DNA of 64,000 nt from Mesorhizobium sp. WSM3860 (GCF_002294995.1 NZ_NSGF01000003.1:62001-126000), one strand, 5' to 3'; shown: positions 18,431 to 27,978, numbered from the stretch's first letter. Notes: generated by a model from the sequence alone, not told the origin. Translations and numbers: made by a program.

Positions 18431-19017
18431 ATCTCGGCCGAACGTCCGGCGAAATTCCAATTGCGGCCGAAGGCGCGCAACTTGCTTTTGTCGGATTTCG
18501 CCACGATGATTTCCGGGGCGATCCAGTATTCGGAATTGGTAATGATGGTATCCTTCTCGCGGTCCTTGCCGGGTATCGGCGTCACCGCGCCGTCGATAAT
18601 CCGCGGTATCTGGAAGACTCTCGTCCTGTCACGCATCTCATAGGTGATCGGCACCTGCTCCACGCCAAGGAAGTTTCCAACCAGGATCGACAGCAGCGAA
18701 GTGGTCCCGCCCGCCTTGCCGGTGAAGATTTTTGTTAGGGCCTTCACCGCATAGATGGAGGCGCGCTTGTCGATGAACAGGCCGGCGCTCCAGTTGCCGC
18801 GGCTCATATAGCCCGGGATTTCCATGACCAGACCAAGATTGAGGCCGGAAAGATCGACCTCGCCGAAATGGCCGGCGTCGATGCGGAACCCGGCCCAAGT
18901 CTGGCAATAGCCTTCGGTCGGCGGGTGGCTGCCGAGCGACAGAACGCAGGGGCAGAAAACCGTGCAATTGCAGGAGAGTACCAGCTCTCCCTTCATCGCC
19001 CAGCTCTTATCGGTCAT
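18403..19017 (-). CDS. DUF1326 domain protein
   Basis: A 204-residue soluble protein of the DUF1326 family. The hallmark cysteine cluster CNCTVFCPC lies near the N-terminus (about residues 16-24), followed by GYCQTWAGFRIDAGHFG. No signal peptide is visible. The cysteines suggest metal binding, but no function is established to my knowledge. It lies 13 bp after the DUF2182 gene and overlaps the start of pcs. DUF1326 and DUF2182 genes are often neighbours in Proteobacteria, which hints at joint action. Confidence 0.85.
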   Translation of the reverse strand: MTDKSWAMKGELVLSCNCTVFCPCVLSLGSHPPTEGYCQTWAGFRIDAGHFGEVDLSGLNLGLVMEIPGYMSRGNWSAGLFIDKRASIYAVKALTKIFTGKAGGTTSLLSILVGNFLGVEQVPITYEMRDRTRVFQIPRIIDGAVTPIPGKDREKDTIITNSEYWIAPEIIVAKSDKSKLRAFGRNWNFAGRSAEICKLDWRGP

Positions 19018-19030
19018 CGAATTCTCCCCC

Positions 19031-19924
19031 TCACGCGGAAACTAATAGCAGGGCGGCTGCCCAGACAAGCAGTATCGCACCGGCAACCTGGCTGGCCACC
19101 CTGCCCGCGGTCTGTTTTTCGATCAAAGCGAACAGGCCGAGCAGCGCCATCCAGAAGATGTTCACCGCGCCCACGGCGAACATGACCAGCATCAGCGCCC
19201 AGCAGCAGCCGAGACACCAGACGCCCTGCTCCACTCCCAGGCGAAAGACACGCCCCGGTTTCGCGCTCCAGTTGGCAAACAGGATCGAGAACGGGTTGCG
19301 GCATCTCTTGAGGCACGCCTGCTTCAAGCCGCTGAACTGATAGAGGCCCGCTATCGCCAAGGCGACGGCCCCGGCAACCCCGACGACAGGATCGAGCGCC
19401 TGTCCCGCGGCGGCAAAGCCATAGACCGTCAGCGTCAGCGCAGCGAACGCCACCGACGCGGCAAGCCAGGTTGCGAGGTATCCCATCACCAGAACCAGCG
19501 GATGGACGACGGGCTCGCCCTTGATCCGGGCGGTATCGGCAATCTCGCAATAGGTGCGGATCATCGGCGCCGCCGAGGTCAGCATCGTCGCCACCGCCAT
19601 CAGGAACCACATCAGCACGAGCGCCGACGCCTGCGCCCCCAACGAGCCTGAAAGCGGTGCCGGCGCAAGGCACAAAGCGAAGAACCGGTCGAGCAAATCC
19701 GGCAGCGGCAATCGCGGCAGGTCTTTGAGCAGCGCGTCGCCCGGAGCGCCGCCGGCAAGGCGACTTTCGGCGGCGCGGATCGCCATGGCAGCGAGGATGA
19801 ACCAGGCAAGCACGACGCCCGCGCCGATGGTGAGCATCACGGCAAGGCGCGGGCTGCGCGCCAGTCCCGCCGTGGCGCGGCCGGCGCGGTCGAGATGGCG
19901 AAAATCGTGCTCCTGGCCGGTCAT
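19031..19924 (-). CDS. DUF2182 integral membrane protein (predicted metal binding)
   Basis: A 297-residue membrane protein with about seven helices. The C-terminal half has the DUF2182 pattern: LYQFSGLKQACLKRCRNP, then EQGVWCLGCCWALM. The grouped cysteines in or near helices explain the family label 'predicted metal-binding'. The ATG at 19924 (MTGQEHDFRHLD) is preferred over upstream options because it removes an unlikely Arg/Pro-rich leader. It is first in a leftward series with DUF1326, pcs and a quinone reductase, and diverges from the UbiH-like gene. Confidence 0.85.
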   Translation of the reverse strand: MTGQEHDFRHLDRAGRATAGLARSPRLAVMLTIGAGVVLAWFILAAMAIRAAESRLAGGAPGDALLKDLPRLPLPDLLDRFFALCLAPAPLSGSLGAQASALVLMWFLMAVATMLTSAAPMIRTYCEIADTARIKGEPVVHPLVLVMGYLATWLAASVAFAALTLTVYGFAAAGQALDPVVGVAGAVALAIAGLYQFSGLKQACLKRCRNPFSILFANWSAKPGRVFRLGVEQGVWCLGCCWALMLVMFAVGAVNIFWMALLGLFALIEKQTAGRVASQVAGAILLVWAAALLLVSA

Positions 19925-20022
19925 GGCAATCGAATGGGCCGAATCGCCGCGTTGATCAAGCCCGCCGATCTGCCCTATATCGCATACAGGCCGACGGGCC
20001 GCCATCAACATGGAAGCCTGGC

Positions 20023-21234
20023 GTGGAGCAGAACGACAAAGCCCGCATATTGGTTGCCGGCAGCGGCCCGGCCGGCCTGATCGCGGCACTCGGCTTTGCC
20101 GAGGCAGGTTTTGCCGTGACGCTGGCTGGCCCCGACGCCGCCGGCGGCGATGGCCGCACCACCGCCCTTATGAACCCTGCTCTCAAGGTGCTCGACCGGC
20201 TGGGCGTGCTGGACGAACTCAGACCGCAGGCGGCGCCACTGAAAGTTATGCGCATCGTCGACGCAACGCGCCGGCTGATCCGCAGCCCGACCGTCACCTT
20301 CCGCGCCAGCGAAATCGGCGAAGAGCAGTTCGGGCTCAACCTGCCGAACAAAGTCCTGATCCCGGTGCTTGCCAAGGGGGTCGCTGCAAATCCCGGCATC
20401 GAGTGGCGAAAGTCGATGGTCGATGCCTGGCGGCTCGACACCGATCGCGCACATGTTCGCCTCGCCGACGGCAGTGAGGTCTCCGCATCGCTGGCGGTTG
20501 CCGCCGACGGGCGCCTGTCGCCGGCGCGCGAGGCCGCCGGGATCAAGGCCTCCGCCCGTCCCTATCCCCAGTCGGCGCTCGTCCTCAATTTCAGCCATCG
20601 CAGCGAGCACGGTTTCATCTCGACCGAATTCCATACCGAGACCGGGCCGTTCACGCAGGTGCCGCTGCCGGGCAAGCGCTCCAGCCTGGTCTGGGTGGTG
20701 AAGCCGGAAACGGCGCAGGAACTGGCGGCGCTCGACGATTCCACGCTCTCTTTTCGGGTCGAGGAGCAGATGCAGTCGATGCTCGGCCGGGTCTCGGTCG
20801 AGCCCGGCCGCCAAATTTATCCGCTTTCGGCGGCCTCGCCCGGTCGCTTCGCGCAAAACCGTGTGGCGCTTGTCGGCGAGGCTGCTCATGTCTTCCCACC
20901 GATCGGAGCACAAGGCCTCAACCTCGGCATCAGGGATATCGACGACCTGATTGGAATCGCCATCGAAAATCGCGACGATCCAGGGTCGAGGCTGAGCCTT
21001 GCCGCCTACGACACGCGGCGCCGTCCGGATATCCTGGCACGCAGCAGTGCGGTGAACCTGCTCAACATGTCGCTGCTGTCCGACATGCTGCCGGCGCAGC
21101 TTGTGCGCAGCGCCGGCCTCAACGTGCTGGGCAGATTCGCGCCGCTGCGCGCCTTCTTCATGCGCGAAGGCCTGCGGCCGGGCAGCGGTTTTCGAGCGCT
21201 TGCCGGCGGCTTCAGGAAACAGGCCGTGCGTTAG
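20023..21234 (+). CDS. FAD-dependent UbiH/VisC-family hydroxylase
   Basis: A 403-residue flavoprotein monooxygenase of the ubiquinone-hydroxylase group. It has the N-terminal Rossmann GxGxxG (VAGSGPAGLIAALG), and the second FAD motif reads NRVALVGEAAHVFPPIGAQGLNLGIRD, carrying the G-D/E-A-A-H and PxxGQG-like elements (here GAQG). It probably hydroxylates the ubiquinone ring, but substrate position cannot be told from sequence. The GTG start at 20023 is used; a nearby ATG at 20010 is out of frame. Divergent from the DUF2182 gene. Confidence 0.88.
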   Translation: MEQNDKARILVAGSGPAGLIAALGFAEAGFAVTLAGPDAAGGDGRTTALMNPALKVLDRLGVLDELRPQAAPLKVMRIVDATRRLIRSPTVTFRASEIGEEQFGLNLPNKVLIPVLAKGVAANPGIEWRKSMVDAWRLDTDRAHVRLADGSEVSASLAVAADGRLSPAREAAGIKASARPYPQSALVLNFSHRSEHGFISTEFHTETGPFTQVPLPGKRSSLVWVVKPETAQELAALDDSTLSFRVEEQMQSMLGRVSVEPGRQIYPLSAASPGRFAQNRVALVGEAAHVFPPIGAQGLNLGIRDIDDLIGIAIENRDDPGSRLSLAAYDTRRRPDILARSSAVNLLNMSLLSDMLPAQLVRSAGLNVLGRFAPLRAFFMREGLRPGSGFRALAGGFRKQAVR

Positions 21235-21452
21235 GACACATTTGGACCTACCGCTTTCGGCCGAGCATTGCACCTACTGATACGCAGCTTGGTGGCAGGC
21301 ATCGGTGCGGCATGCATTGAAGCACGTCTGCGCCAAATCGTACCAAGTCGAAAGTCGGGGTCGATTTTTAACTGCGTGACGTGTAGATTCAAGACCTTAG
21401 GCGCCCTGTGCGCAAGCCGCTGCGGCGCCTCGGGACCGAAGTGGTGAGTGCG

Positions 21453-21776
21453 ATGAAGACGGCCAAATTCGCGATCGGACAAGTGGTTCGCCACCGGCTG
21501 TTTCCGTTCCGTGGCGTGATCTTCGACGTCGATCCGCAATTCGCCAACACCGAAGAATGGTATGAAGCGATCCCAGCGGACATGCGTCCAAGCAAGGACC
21601 AGCCCTTCTATCACCTTCTCGCCGAGAACTCCGAGACAGAGTACATCGCTTATGTATCCGAGCAGAACCTGCTCGAGGATCGGTCGGGCGAGCCGGTCCG
21701 CCACCCGCAGATCGGCGAGATGTTCGACAAGCTGCCCGACGGGCGCTACGAGCCGAAAGGTCACTCGAAACACTGA
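21453..21776 (+). CDS. hspQ: Heat shock protein HspQ / hemimethylated-DNA-binding family
   Basis: A 107-residue protein of the YccV/HspQ family. It contains FAIGQVVRHRLFPFRGVIFD near the N-terminus and QPFYHLLAE later, both diagnostic. In E. coli HspQ binds DnaA and acts as a Lon specificity factor. ATG 21453 (MKTAKFAIG) begins at the family start; the frame is open for 15 more codons upstream. It is monocistronic and ends in a strong bidirectional terminator. Confidence 0.92.
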   Translation: MKTAKFAIGQVVRHRLFPFRGVIFDVDPQFANTEEWYEAIPADMRPSKDQPFYHLLAENSETEYIAYVSEQNLLEDRSGEPVRHPQIGEMFDKLPDGRYEPKGHSKH

Positions 21777-21794
21777 AGGTTGGACGGGCGGCAG

Positions 21795-21824
21795 CAAAAA
21801 AGCGGGGCGCCTGCCCCGCTTTTT
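21795..21824. terminator. Bidirectional intrinsic terminator
   Basis: The hairpin AGCGGGGC-GCCT-GCCCCGCT is flanked by an A-run and a T-run between convergent hspQ and the IalB-family gene. It can work on both strands. Confidence 0.87.
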
Positions 21825-21849
21825 GCATGCTGGAGAAACGCTCCAACGA

Positions 21850-22470
21850 TCAGTTGGCGGTCTTCGCCTTGTCCTGCTCTTCCTTAAGCTTCTTGGCGAA
21901 GTCCTGGTTGTTCTTGGCGACGAAGTCCTGCAGCTTCTTTTGGCGGTCCTCGATGTCCGACTGCTGCAGCGGCGGGCCGTCATAGGCGCCGCTGAAGCCC
22001 GTGAGCGCAACCTTGATCGGGTTCGGCTGGTTCTGGAAATTGACCGAGGTGAGCGTGATCTGCTGGCCCTTCTTGAAGGACGCGACAAGCTGGTCGGTCA
22101 GCGGCACTTCGGCCACGCAGCGATCCGGGAAGCAGATCACATAATCGAGCTTCTGCGCCTTGCCCGAATCGATCTGCAGGCCGATGCCCGGAGGAACGAG
22201 ACGGCCGGTCGGCACCGTCACCTGGAATACCTTGCGGTTCACCTTGCCCTTGAGCTCGATCAGGCTAACGCCGGTGACGAGCTGGCCATTGCCGGCGGTG
22301 ACGATGTTCTGCACATTGCAGATGTCGACGTCTTCCTGCTTGGTGCAGGCCTTGAACCAGCCCTGCGGAATCTGCGGCGGCTGCTGCGCCGAAGCCGTGA
22401 AAAGCCCGGCGCCCAGAACGCCGACCACGCCTGCGGCCAGCACCGAAAGGCGATACGCGTTGCTCGTCAT
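21850..22470 (-). CDS. Invasion-associated locus B (IalB) family protein
   Basis: A 206-residue periplasmic or surface protein. A signal peptide (ending TASAQQ) precedes the IalB fold: GWFKACTKQEDVDICNVQN, LRVPPG-like GRLVPPGIGLQID, and YVICFPDRCVAEV with paired cysteines. The last 45 residues are charged and helical (DRQKKLQDFVAKNNQDFAKK...). IalB proteins were first linked to host-cell entry in Bartonella but are widespread in soil Rhizobiales, so a virulence role should not be assumed. ATG 22470 is used; GTG 22479 is also plausible. Confidence 0.88.
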   Translation of the reverse strand: MTSNAYRLSVLAAGVVGVLGAGLFTASAQQPPQIPQGWFKACTKQEDVDICNVQNIVTAGNGQLVTGVSLIELKGKVNRKVFQVTVPTGRLVPPGIGLQIDSGKAQKLDYVICFPDRCVAEVPLTDQLVASFKKGQQITLTSVNFQNQPNPIKVALTGFSGAYDGPPLQQSDIEDRQKKLQDFVAKNNQDFAKKLKEEQDKAKTAN

Positions 22471-22763
22471 ATGGTGCACTTTCCTCTCAAATGATCCCGG
22501 GGACCGGCTTCTTCCTGCCGTGTGGTCCCGCTACCTGTTGCCCAAATGAGGCAACAGCATGACTTCGGAGCGCGTGTTACACTGCCAGCGGCGGCGAATC
22601 CAGCCCGGTTTCCGCGTTTTCTTGCCGCTTTCTCCTGCCCTGGACGGGACCCATCGGCGAGGGGCCGACTGAACCAAGCAACCGGCGCGCGCCGATTCAA
22701 TCGGGGAGCGAAATGCTCTAGGGTGCATGTCGAATCACCAAGCTGTCCGGCAAGGAGACGGTC

Positions 22764-24584
22764 ATGGACCGCGTTCTCGTTCGGCTGATCGCCGCGACCT
22801 CGTTTCTGGCCCTCTCGCTGCTTCCGGCCTTGTCGGAACCGAAGCACGGCATCGCCATGCAGGGCGAGCCGGCGCTGCCTGCGGGCTATGCGCATTTCGA
22901 CTACGTCAATCCCGATGCCCCGAAGGGCGGCAACGTCACCTATTGCGTCGTCGGCAGTTTCGACAATCTCAATCCCTTCATCCTGAAGAGCCTGCGCACC
23001 ACCGCGCGCGGCATGATCGACACGGTCTACGGCAACCTGGTCTTCGAGCCGCTGATGCAGCGCAACTACAACGAGCCTTTCAGCCTCTACGGCCTGCTCG
23101 CCGACAGCGCCGACATGGACCCGGATCGCAAGAGCATCGAGTTCCACCTCAGTCCCAATGCCAAATGGTCGGACGGCCAGCCGGTGACGCCGGAGGACGT
23201 GCTGTTCACTTACGATGTCTTCAAAGACAAGGGCCGCCCACCTTACAGCGATCGCATGAGCATGATCGCCAGGCTGGAGAAGACCGGCGACCACAGCGTG
23301 AAGTTCACCTTCAACGAAAAGGCCAATCGCGAATTCCCGCTGATCGTCGCGCTGACGCCGATCATCCCCAAGCACGCCTTCGACAAGGAGACCTTCGACA
23401 AGACCACGCTGAAGCCGCTGATCGGCAGCGGCCCCTATACCGTGGACAAGGTGCAGCCTGGACAGCGCATCATCTTCAAGCGCGATCCCAATTATTGGGG
23501 CAAGGAAATCCCATCGAAGCGCGGCTTCGACAATTTCGATCAGATCACCATCGAGTATTTCCTCAACGCCAATGCCAAGACGGAAGCGTTCAAGAAAGGC
23601 ATCTGCGCGCTCGACGACGAGACCGATCCGGTCAAGCGCGACCGCGATATCGCCTTCCCAGCCTTTCGCAACGGTGACGTGAAGCAGGAATATTTCGACA
23701 CCGGCATTCCGCCCGTGGTGACGGGCTTCCTGTTCAACACCAGGCTGTCAAAGTTTTCCAATCCGGTCGTGCGGCGCGCGCTCGGCATGCTCTACGACTT
23801 CGAATGGGCCAACAAAAACCTGTTCGCCGGCAAGTTCAATCGCACCATGAGCTTCTGGCAGAACTCCGAGCTGTCAGCGCTCGGCCATCCCGCCGACGAG
23901 CGGGAGAAGGCGCTGCTTGCCCCCTACCCCGGCCGCGTGCCTGCCGAGGTGATGGACGGCACCTGGCGACCGCCGGTCACCGACGGCTCCGGCCAGGACC
24001 GCAAGGTGCTGCGAGCGGCTTTCGAGCTCCTGAAAAGCGCCGGCTATCACGTAGATGACGGCCGGATGCTCGACCCTGAAGGCAATCCCTTCGGCTTCGA
24101 GATCATGACGTCATCGCAGGATGAGGAGCGGCTTGCGGCCCTGTATCAGCGCACGCTGGAGAAGATCGGCATCGATGTTACCATCCGCGGCCTCGACGGC
24201 GATCAGATCCAGTCGCGCAAGCAGCGCTTCGACTTCGAGGTTCTGATCGGCACAAGCGGTTTCAACAATTCGCTCTCGCCCGGCAGCGAGCAGGTGGGGC
24301 GCTGGGGATCCGTTGCGGCAAAGAAGGAAGGTTCATTCAACCTGGCGGGCGTCGCCGACCCAGCGGTCGACGCGGCGATCAATGCGATGCTGAATGCCCG
24401 CACGAAGGAAGACTATGTCGCCGCGGTGCGCGTTCTCGATCGGCTGCTGATATCGGGCAACTACATGGTGCCCATGCAATACAACACGCAGCAGTGGCTG
24501 GCTTACTGGAGCTACCTGGAACATCCGCAAAAGACGCCCATATTCGGCTATCAGTTGCCGACATGGTGGCGAAAGCCCAACTGA
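22764..24584 (+). CDS. ABC transporter substrate-binding protein, peptide/nickel family 5 (YejA-like)
   Basis: A 606-residue periplasmic binding protein. The signal peptide ends PALSE, then comes HGIAMQGEPALPAGYAHFDY and PDAPKGG, the opening of YejA-like oligopeptide-binding proteins. WSDGQPVTPEDVLFTYDVFKD is the family 5 signature. The ATG at 22764 follows AAGGAGACGG. No permease or ATPase gene lies beside it, so it is an orphan that must pair with a transporter elsewhere. YejABEF-type systems import peptides or related compounds. Confidence 0.9.
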   Translation: MDRVLVRLIAATSFLALSLLPALSEPKHGIAMQGEPALPAGYAHFDYVNPDAPKGGNVTYCVVGSFDNLNPFILKSLRTTARGMIDTVYGNLVFEPLMQRNYNEPFSLYGLLADSADMDPDRKSIEFHLSPNAKWSDGQPVTPEDVLFTYDVFKDKGRPPYSDRMSMIARLEKTGDHSVKFTFNEKANREFPLIVALTPIIPKHAFDKETFDKTTLKPLIGSGPYTVDKVQPGQRIIFKRDPNYWGKEIPSKRGFDNFDQITIEYFLNANAKTEAFKKGICALDDETDPVKRDRDIAFPAFRNGDVKQEYFDTGIPPVVTGFLFNTRLSKFSNPVVRRALGMLYDFEWANKNLFAGKFNRTMSFWQNSELSALGHPADEREKALLAPYPGRVPAEVMDGTWRPPVTDGSGQDRKVLRAAFELLKSAGYHVDDGRMLDPEGNPFGFEIMTSSQDEERLAALYQRTLEKIGIDVTIRGLDGDQIQSRKQRFDFEVLIGTSGFNNSLSPGSEQVGRWGSVAAKKEGSFNLAGVADPAVDAAINAMLNARTKEDYVAAVRVLDRLLISGNYMVPMQYNTQQWLAYWSYLEHPQKTPIFGYQLPTWWRKPN

Positions 24585-24624
24585 CGCAAACCCCGCCTGA
24601 CACGGACCAAGCAAGGAGACGAGC

Positions 24625-25305
24625 ATGAGCGCGGAGAACTCGATCACCATCGATGTGGTGTCCGATGTCGTCTGTCCCTGGTGCTTCATCGGCCAGAAGC
24701 GGCTGGACAGGGCGATCGCCGCTGCCGGCGATGTCGACGTGCACGTGCGCTGGCGGCCGTTCCAGCTCGATCCGACCATTCCGCAAGGCGGCATGGATCG
24801 CCGCGAATACATGCTGGGCAAATTCGGCAGCGAGGAACGCATCCGTCAGATCCATGCGCGCATTGAGCCGCTCGGCGAGGCGGAAGGCATCCATTTCGCA
24901 TTCGGCGCTATCCAGTTCGCCCCTAACACGCTGGACGCCCACCGCGTCATCCGTTGGGCGGGGCCTGCCGGCGAGGACGTGCAGAACCGGCTGGTGCGGC
25001 GCCTCTTCCAGCTGAATTTCGAGGAAGGCGCCAATCTCGGCGACCACGCCGTCCTGGCCGATGCAGCCCGCGAAGCCGGCATGGACGCTTCCGTGGTCGA
25101 GACGCTGCTGCCGACGGATGCCGACGTCGAGGCCGTGCGCAACGAGATCGCCACCGCTTCGCGCATGGGCATCACCGGCGTGCCGTGTTTCCTGCTCGAA
25201 GGCAAATATGCCGTCATGGGCGCGCAGCACGCCGACACGCTTGCCGACGCCATCCGCCAGGTCGCTGCGGCCAAGGCGCGCGGCGAACTGGAAACAGCGG
25301 GCTAA
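24625..25305 (+). CDS. DsbA-family oxidoreductase (FrnE-like)
   Basis: A 226-residue cytoplasmic thioredoxin-fold protein with a CPWC active site (VSDVVCPWCFIGQKRLD) close to the N-terminus and no signal peptide. The remaining text (WRPFQLDPTIP; GVPCFLLEGKYAVMGAQ with the cis-Pro loop) matches the FrnE / 2-hydroxychromene-2-carboxylate isomerase-like DsbA group. It probably handles thiol-disulfide exchange in stress. AAGGAGACGAGC before the ATG is a strong ribosome site. It lies 40 bp after the binding-protein gene and could be co-transcribed. Confidence 0.87.
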   Translation: MSAENSITIDVVSDVVCPWCFIGQKRLDRAIAAAGDVDVHVRWRPFQLDPTIPQGGMDRREYMLGKFGSEERIRQIHARIEPLGEAEGIHFAFGAIQFAPNTLDAHRVIRWAGPAGEDVQNRLVRRLFQLNFEEGANLGDHAVLADAAREAGMDASVVETLLPTDADVEAVRNEIATASRMGITGVPCFLLEGKYAVMGAQHADTLADAIRQVAAAKARGELETAG

Positions 25306-25717
25306 ACCAAACTCACATCACCCTTCGCCTCGCCGACGCAGAATGGTGACTGCTGGGGCACGACATTCCCCGACCACGGGTGGTCTACAGCGGTCGATTC
25401 GAGGGGGCCACAGGTCTCCTGAATGCAGTTTTCCAGGCGCTTCAGCCGTGGACCAGCCGCAGATCGGGCTGAATATCCCTTCACAAAACCGTGTTTTTGG
25501 CTTCCCCTGGGGAAAGACCTTTCCAGCCGAAACTCTGCTCCCAAACGGCTGAAACAAAACACGAATTCCCCTCCGATAGATATCAGCCGGCAAAGCATTT
25601 CTGTTGCCTTCATGCCACGGCGGGTAACCCTGTTCACATTCGGGGGCAGAAAACTAATGGAAAATGATCAATTGGTGTTACCATATGTAACAAAACTAGA
25701 AAGGTTCGGGCGGGATC
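25306..25717. other. Intergenic region upstream of the BclA-like gene
   Basis: About 410 bases with no supported gene. The last 50 bases are AT-rich and contain a palindrome (25676-25692), consistent with a regulated promoter. The GC content falls noticeably here compared with the flanking genes. Confidence 0.5.
25676..25692. promoter_or_regulatory. Candidate operator TGTTAC-N5-GTAACA
   Basis: A 17-bp inverted repeat, TGTTACCATATGTAACA, lies 25 bases before the GTG start of the BclA-like transporter, in AT-rich DNA. Its symmetry and position fit a repressor or activator site. The regulator is unknown and none is encoded next to it. Confidence 0.45.
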
Positions 25718-27700
25718 GTGATTCGGGTCGGTAGACCGCGACGTACAGTACCGGAGCAACCATCCAGCGAGGCGGCAAGGTCCTCGCCCCTGACGCCGGT
25801 ATCGTCGATGCGCACATTCTGGGGGCTGATGCGAGCCTACTGGTTCTCCAACCGCTGGAAGGAAGCCTGGACCCTCACCCTCGTCATCGCGCTGCTCACG
25901 ACGCTGTCCAGCAAGGCCGGCGTCTGGTTCGCGATGGCGCTGGGAGATCTGACCACCTCGATTGCCTTCTTCCACGATGCCGCAAACACCAAGCCGCTTG
26001 AAACGCTGCTGACCAATGCCGGCATAGTCATCCTCCTCGTCGTGCTCAAGGATGCCGGATTGACAGGCGTTCGCAGCCTCGTCTCGGCGACCTTGCATCG
26101 CAAATGGCGCGGCTGGCTCAACAGCCAGTTCAACGAAGCGCTGCTCGATACCAACCATACGCATTTTCATGCCCAGCACGGTTCGTCCGTCAGCGCGCTC
26201 GCGGCCCCCGACAACATCGACCAGCGTATCCAGGAATCCATCAAGGACATGACCGGCGGCGCCATCGGCCTCGCCATGGGCGTGCTCGCCGTTGCCACAT
26301 CGCTGTTTTTCGTCGGCCAGAACCTCATTCAAACCTCTGTCGAGGTGAAGGGGCTGGAGTTCCTCGGCAGCTACGGCAGCGCTGTGCTCGCTTTCCTAGC
26401 GGTTGCCACCTATGTGCCGCTGAACACCTGGATCGCGGTAAAGCTCGGCTCCATGCTCGAACGGCTCAATGTCCGCATGCAGCAGGCTGAAGGCAGCTAT
26501 CGCGGCGAGTTGATCACCTTCCTGCGCCGCAGCTTCCATGTCGCGGCGTCGCGCGGCGAGGACGTCCAGAAAACCATGCACGACCGGCTCTATGTCGACA
26601 TCGACCGCACATGGTCGCGGCTGAACGTCGTCAATTCGAGCTACATGTCGTTCGAGCTGATCTACAATTTCATTGGCGCCCGCATTGTCGCCTATGCGCC
26701 GGGGCTTGTCCCCTTCATTCACAACGGCTTCGACCTCAAGGGCTACATCACCGGCTCCGAGATGGTCGCCTCGCTGATCAGCCAATGTTCGTGGTTTATC
26801 CATGTCATGCCCAATATCGCGACGTTGAGAGCCAACAGCCAGCGCGTGACCGAGCTCGCCAACGCCATCGAGAACGTCCAGCAGCCGCAGGAATTCTACC
26901 GGCAGACCGGCCGCTCCGACTTCAGCTATGCCAGCCAGAACCCGGTCTTCGGCCTGACCATCCAGAAACTGGAACTGGCGCACCAGGGCGAGGATGCAAC
27001 CCCGTTCCTCAGTGCCGCCAACCTGCGCTTCCGTCGCGGCGAGTGGACTTTCTTCAAAGGCGAGTCCGGCAGCGGCAAGACCTCGCTGATCAAGGCGATC
27101 AACGGGCTGTGGCCTTATGGGCGGGGCACCATCGTCTTCCCGGAGGGGGTGAAGAGCTTCTACGCCGCTCAGGAGGTCAAGCTGCAGCAGGTTTCGCTGA
27201 AGCAGTTGGTCTGCCTGCCGGGTTCCGAGCACGATCATACCGACGCGCAAGTCGCGTCGGCGCTGCACAAGGCTGGCCTCGGCGACTTCATCGAACACAT
27301 GGCCGATGAGAGCCGCGAGGGAAAGCTCTGGGACCAGATTCTGTCCGGCGGTCAGAAACAGAAACTGGTGGTCGCACGCATCGTTCTGCAGCAGCCGGGA
27401 CTGCTGTTCCTCGACGAGGCGACCGGCGCGCTCGATCCCGAAGGCAAGATCGCCTTCCATCAGGCGATCAAGGACAATTGCCCCGATGCCACGGTGATCA
27501 GCGTCATGCATGAGGCGATGCCGCCAAGGTCCCTTTTCGGCGAGGAGTTCTACCACAGCGTGGTTGCGATAAGCGACGGGGTCGCCACCAAGAAGCCGCT
27601 TGTCCCCAGCCTCCCCCGCGAGCTCACCACCATCCTTGCTCAGCCGCGGCCGGTCGAGGAAAAGTGGCTGCGCTTCTCACGCCGGCTGAAGCAGAAATAG
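25718..27700 (+). CDS. BacA/SbmA-related ABC transporter with fused ATPase (BclA-like)
   Basis: A 660-residue half-transporter. The N-terminal membrane region (about 45-380) is of the SbmA/BacA type (MRAYWFSNRWKEAW; RKWRGWLNSQF; NVVNSSYMSFELIYNFIGARIV), and a C-terminal ATPase follows with Walker A GESGSGKT (448-455), signature LSGGQ (542-546) and Walker B LLFLDE (562-567). Proteins of this build, such as BclA of Bradyrhizobium, carry peptides across the inner membrane and protect bacteroids from plant NCR peptides; others move very-long-chain fatty-acid or vitamin substrates. GTG 25718 is used; ATG 25808 lacks a ribosome site. Confidence 0.82.
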   Translation: MIRVGRPRRTVPEQPSSEAARSSPLTPVSSMRTFWGLMRAYWFSNRWKEAWTLTLVIALLTTLSSKAGVWFAMALGDLTTSIAFFHDAANTKPLETLLTNAGIVILLVVLKDAGLTGVRSLVSATLHRKWRGWLNSQFNEALLDTNHTHFHAQHGSSVSALAAPDNIDQRIQESIKDMTGGAIGLAMGVLAVATSLFFVGQNLIQTSVEVKGLEFLGSYGSAVLAFLAVATYVPLNTWIAVKLGSMLERLNVRMQQAEGSYRGELITFLRRSFHVAASRGEDVQKTMHDRLYVDIDRTWSRLNVVNSSYMSFELIYNFIGARIVAYAPGLVPFIHNGFDLKGYITGSEMVASLISQCSWFIHVMPNIATLRANSQRVTELANAIENVQQPQEFYRQTGRSDFSYASQNPVFGLTIQKLELAHQGEDATPFLSAANLRFRRGEWTFFKGESGSGKTSLIKAINGLWPYGRGTIVFPEGVKSFYAAQEVKLQQVSLKQLVCLPGSEHDHTDAQVASALHKAGLGDFIEHMADESREGKLWDQILSGGQKQKLVVARIVLQQPGLLFLDEATGALDPEGKIAFHQAIKDNCPDATVISVMHEAMPPRSLFGEEFYHSVVAISDGVATKKPLVPSLPRELTTILAQPRPVEEKWLRFSRRLKQK

Positions 27701-27978
27701 CAGTCATACCAAGCTTTTGAGCGTCGCCACGGCCTGGCGGCCGCCGCCTTCGATCACAGTCTCGCGATTTACCCTCTCCGCAGCCGTTTTGCCCTCCTTC
27801 GCGATTGACTCCGCAGAACGCGCTCCTATGTTGCGCGCGCTCGCAGAATTCCAAACCGAAACCCGCGGGCAGAAAGGTCAACCCGCCATGCCTGGCGATA
27901 GTCACAGTCGAACGCAACCGCCGTCCGCCTTGACGTGACCTGACGGCTCACGTCCTGCCGGACGGCAAGGAGTGAGTC

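Noticed and set aside
27701-27978. Possible magnesium (M-box) riboswitch before mgtE
   Set aside because: No M-box core was recognisable in the 278-base gap.
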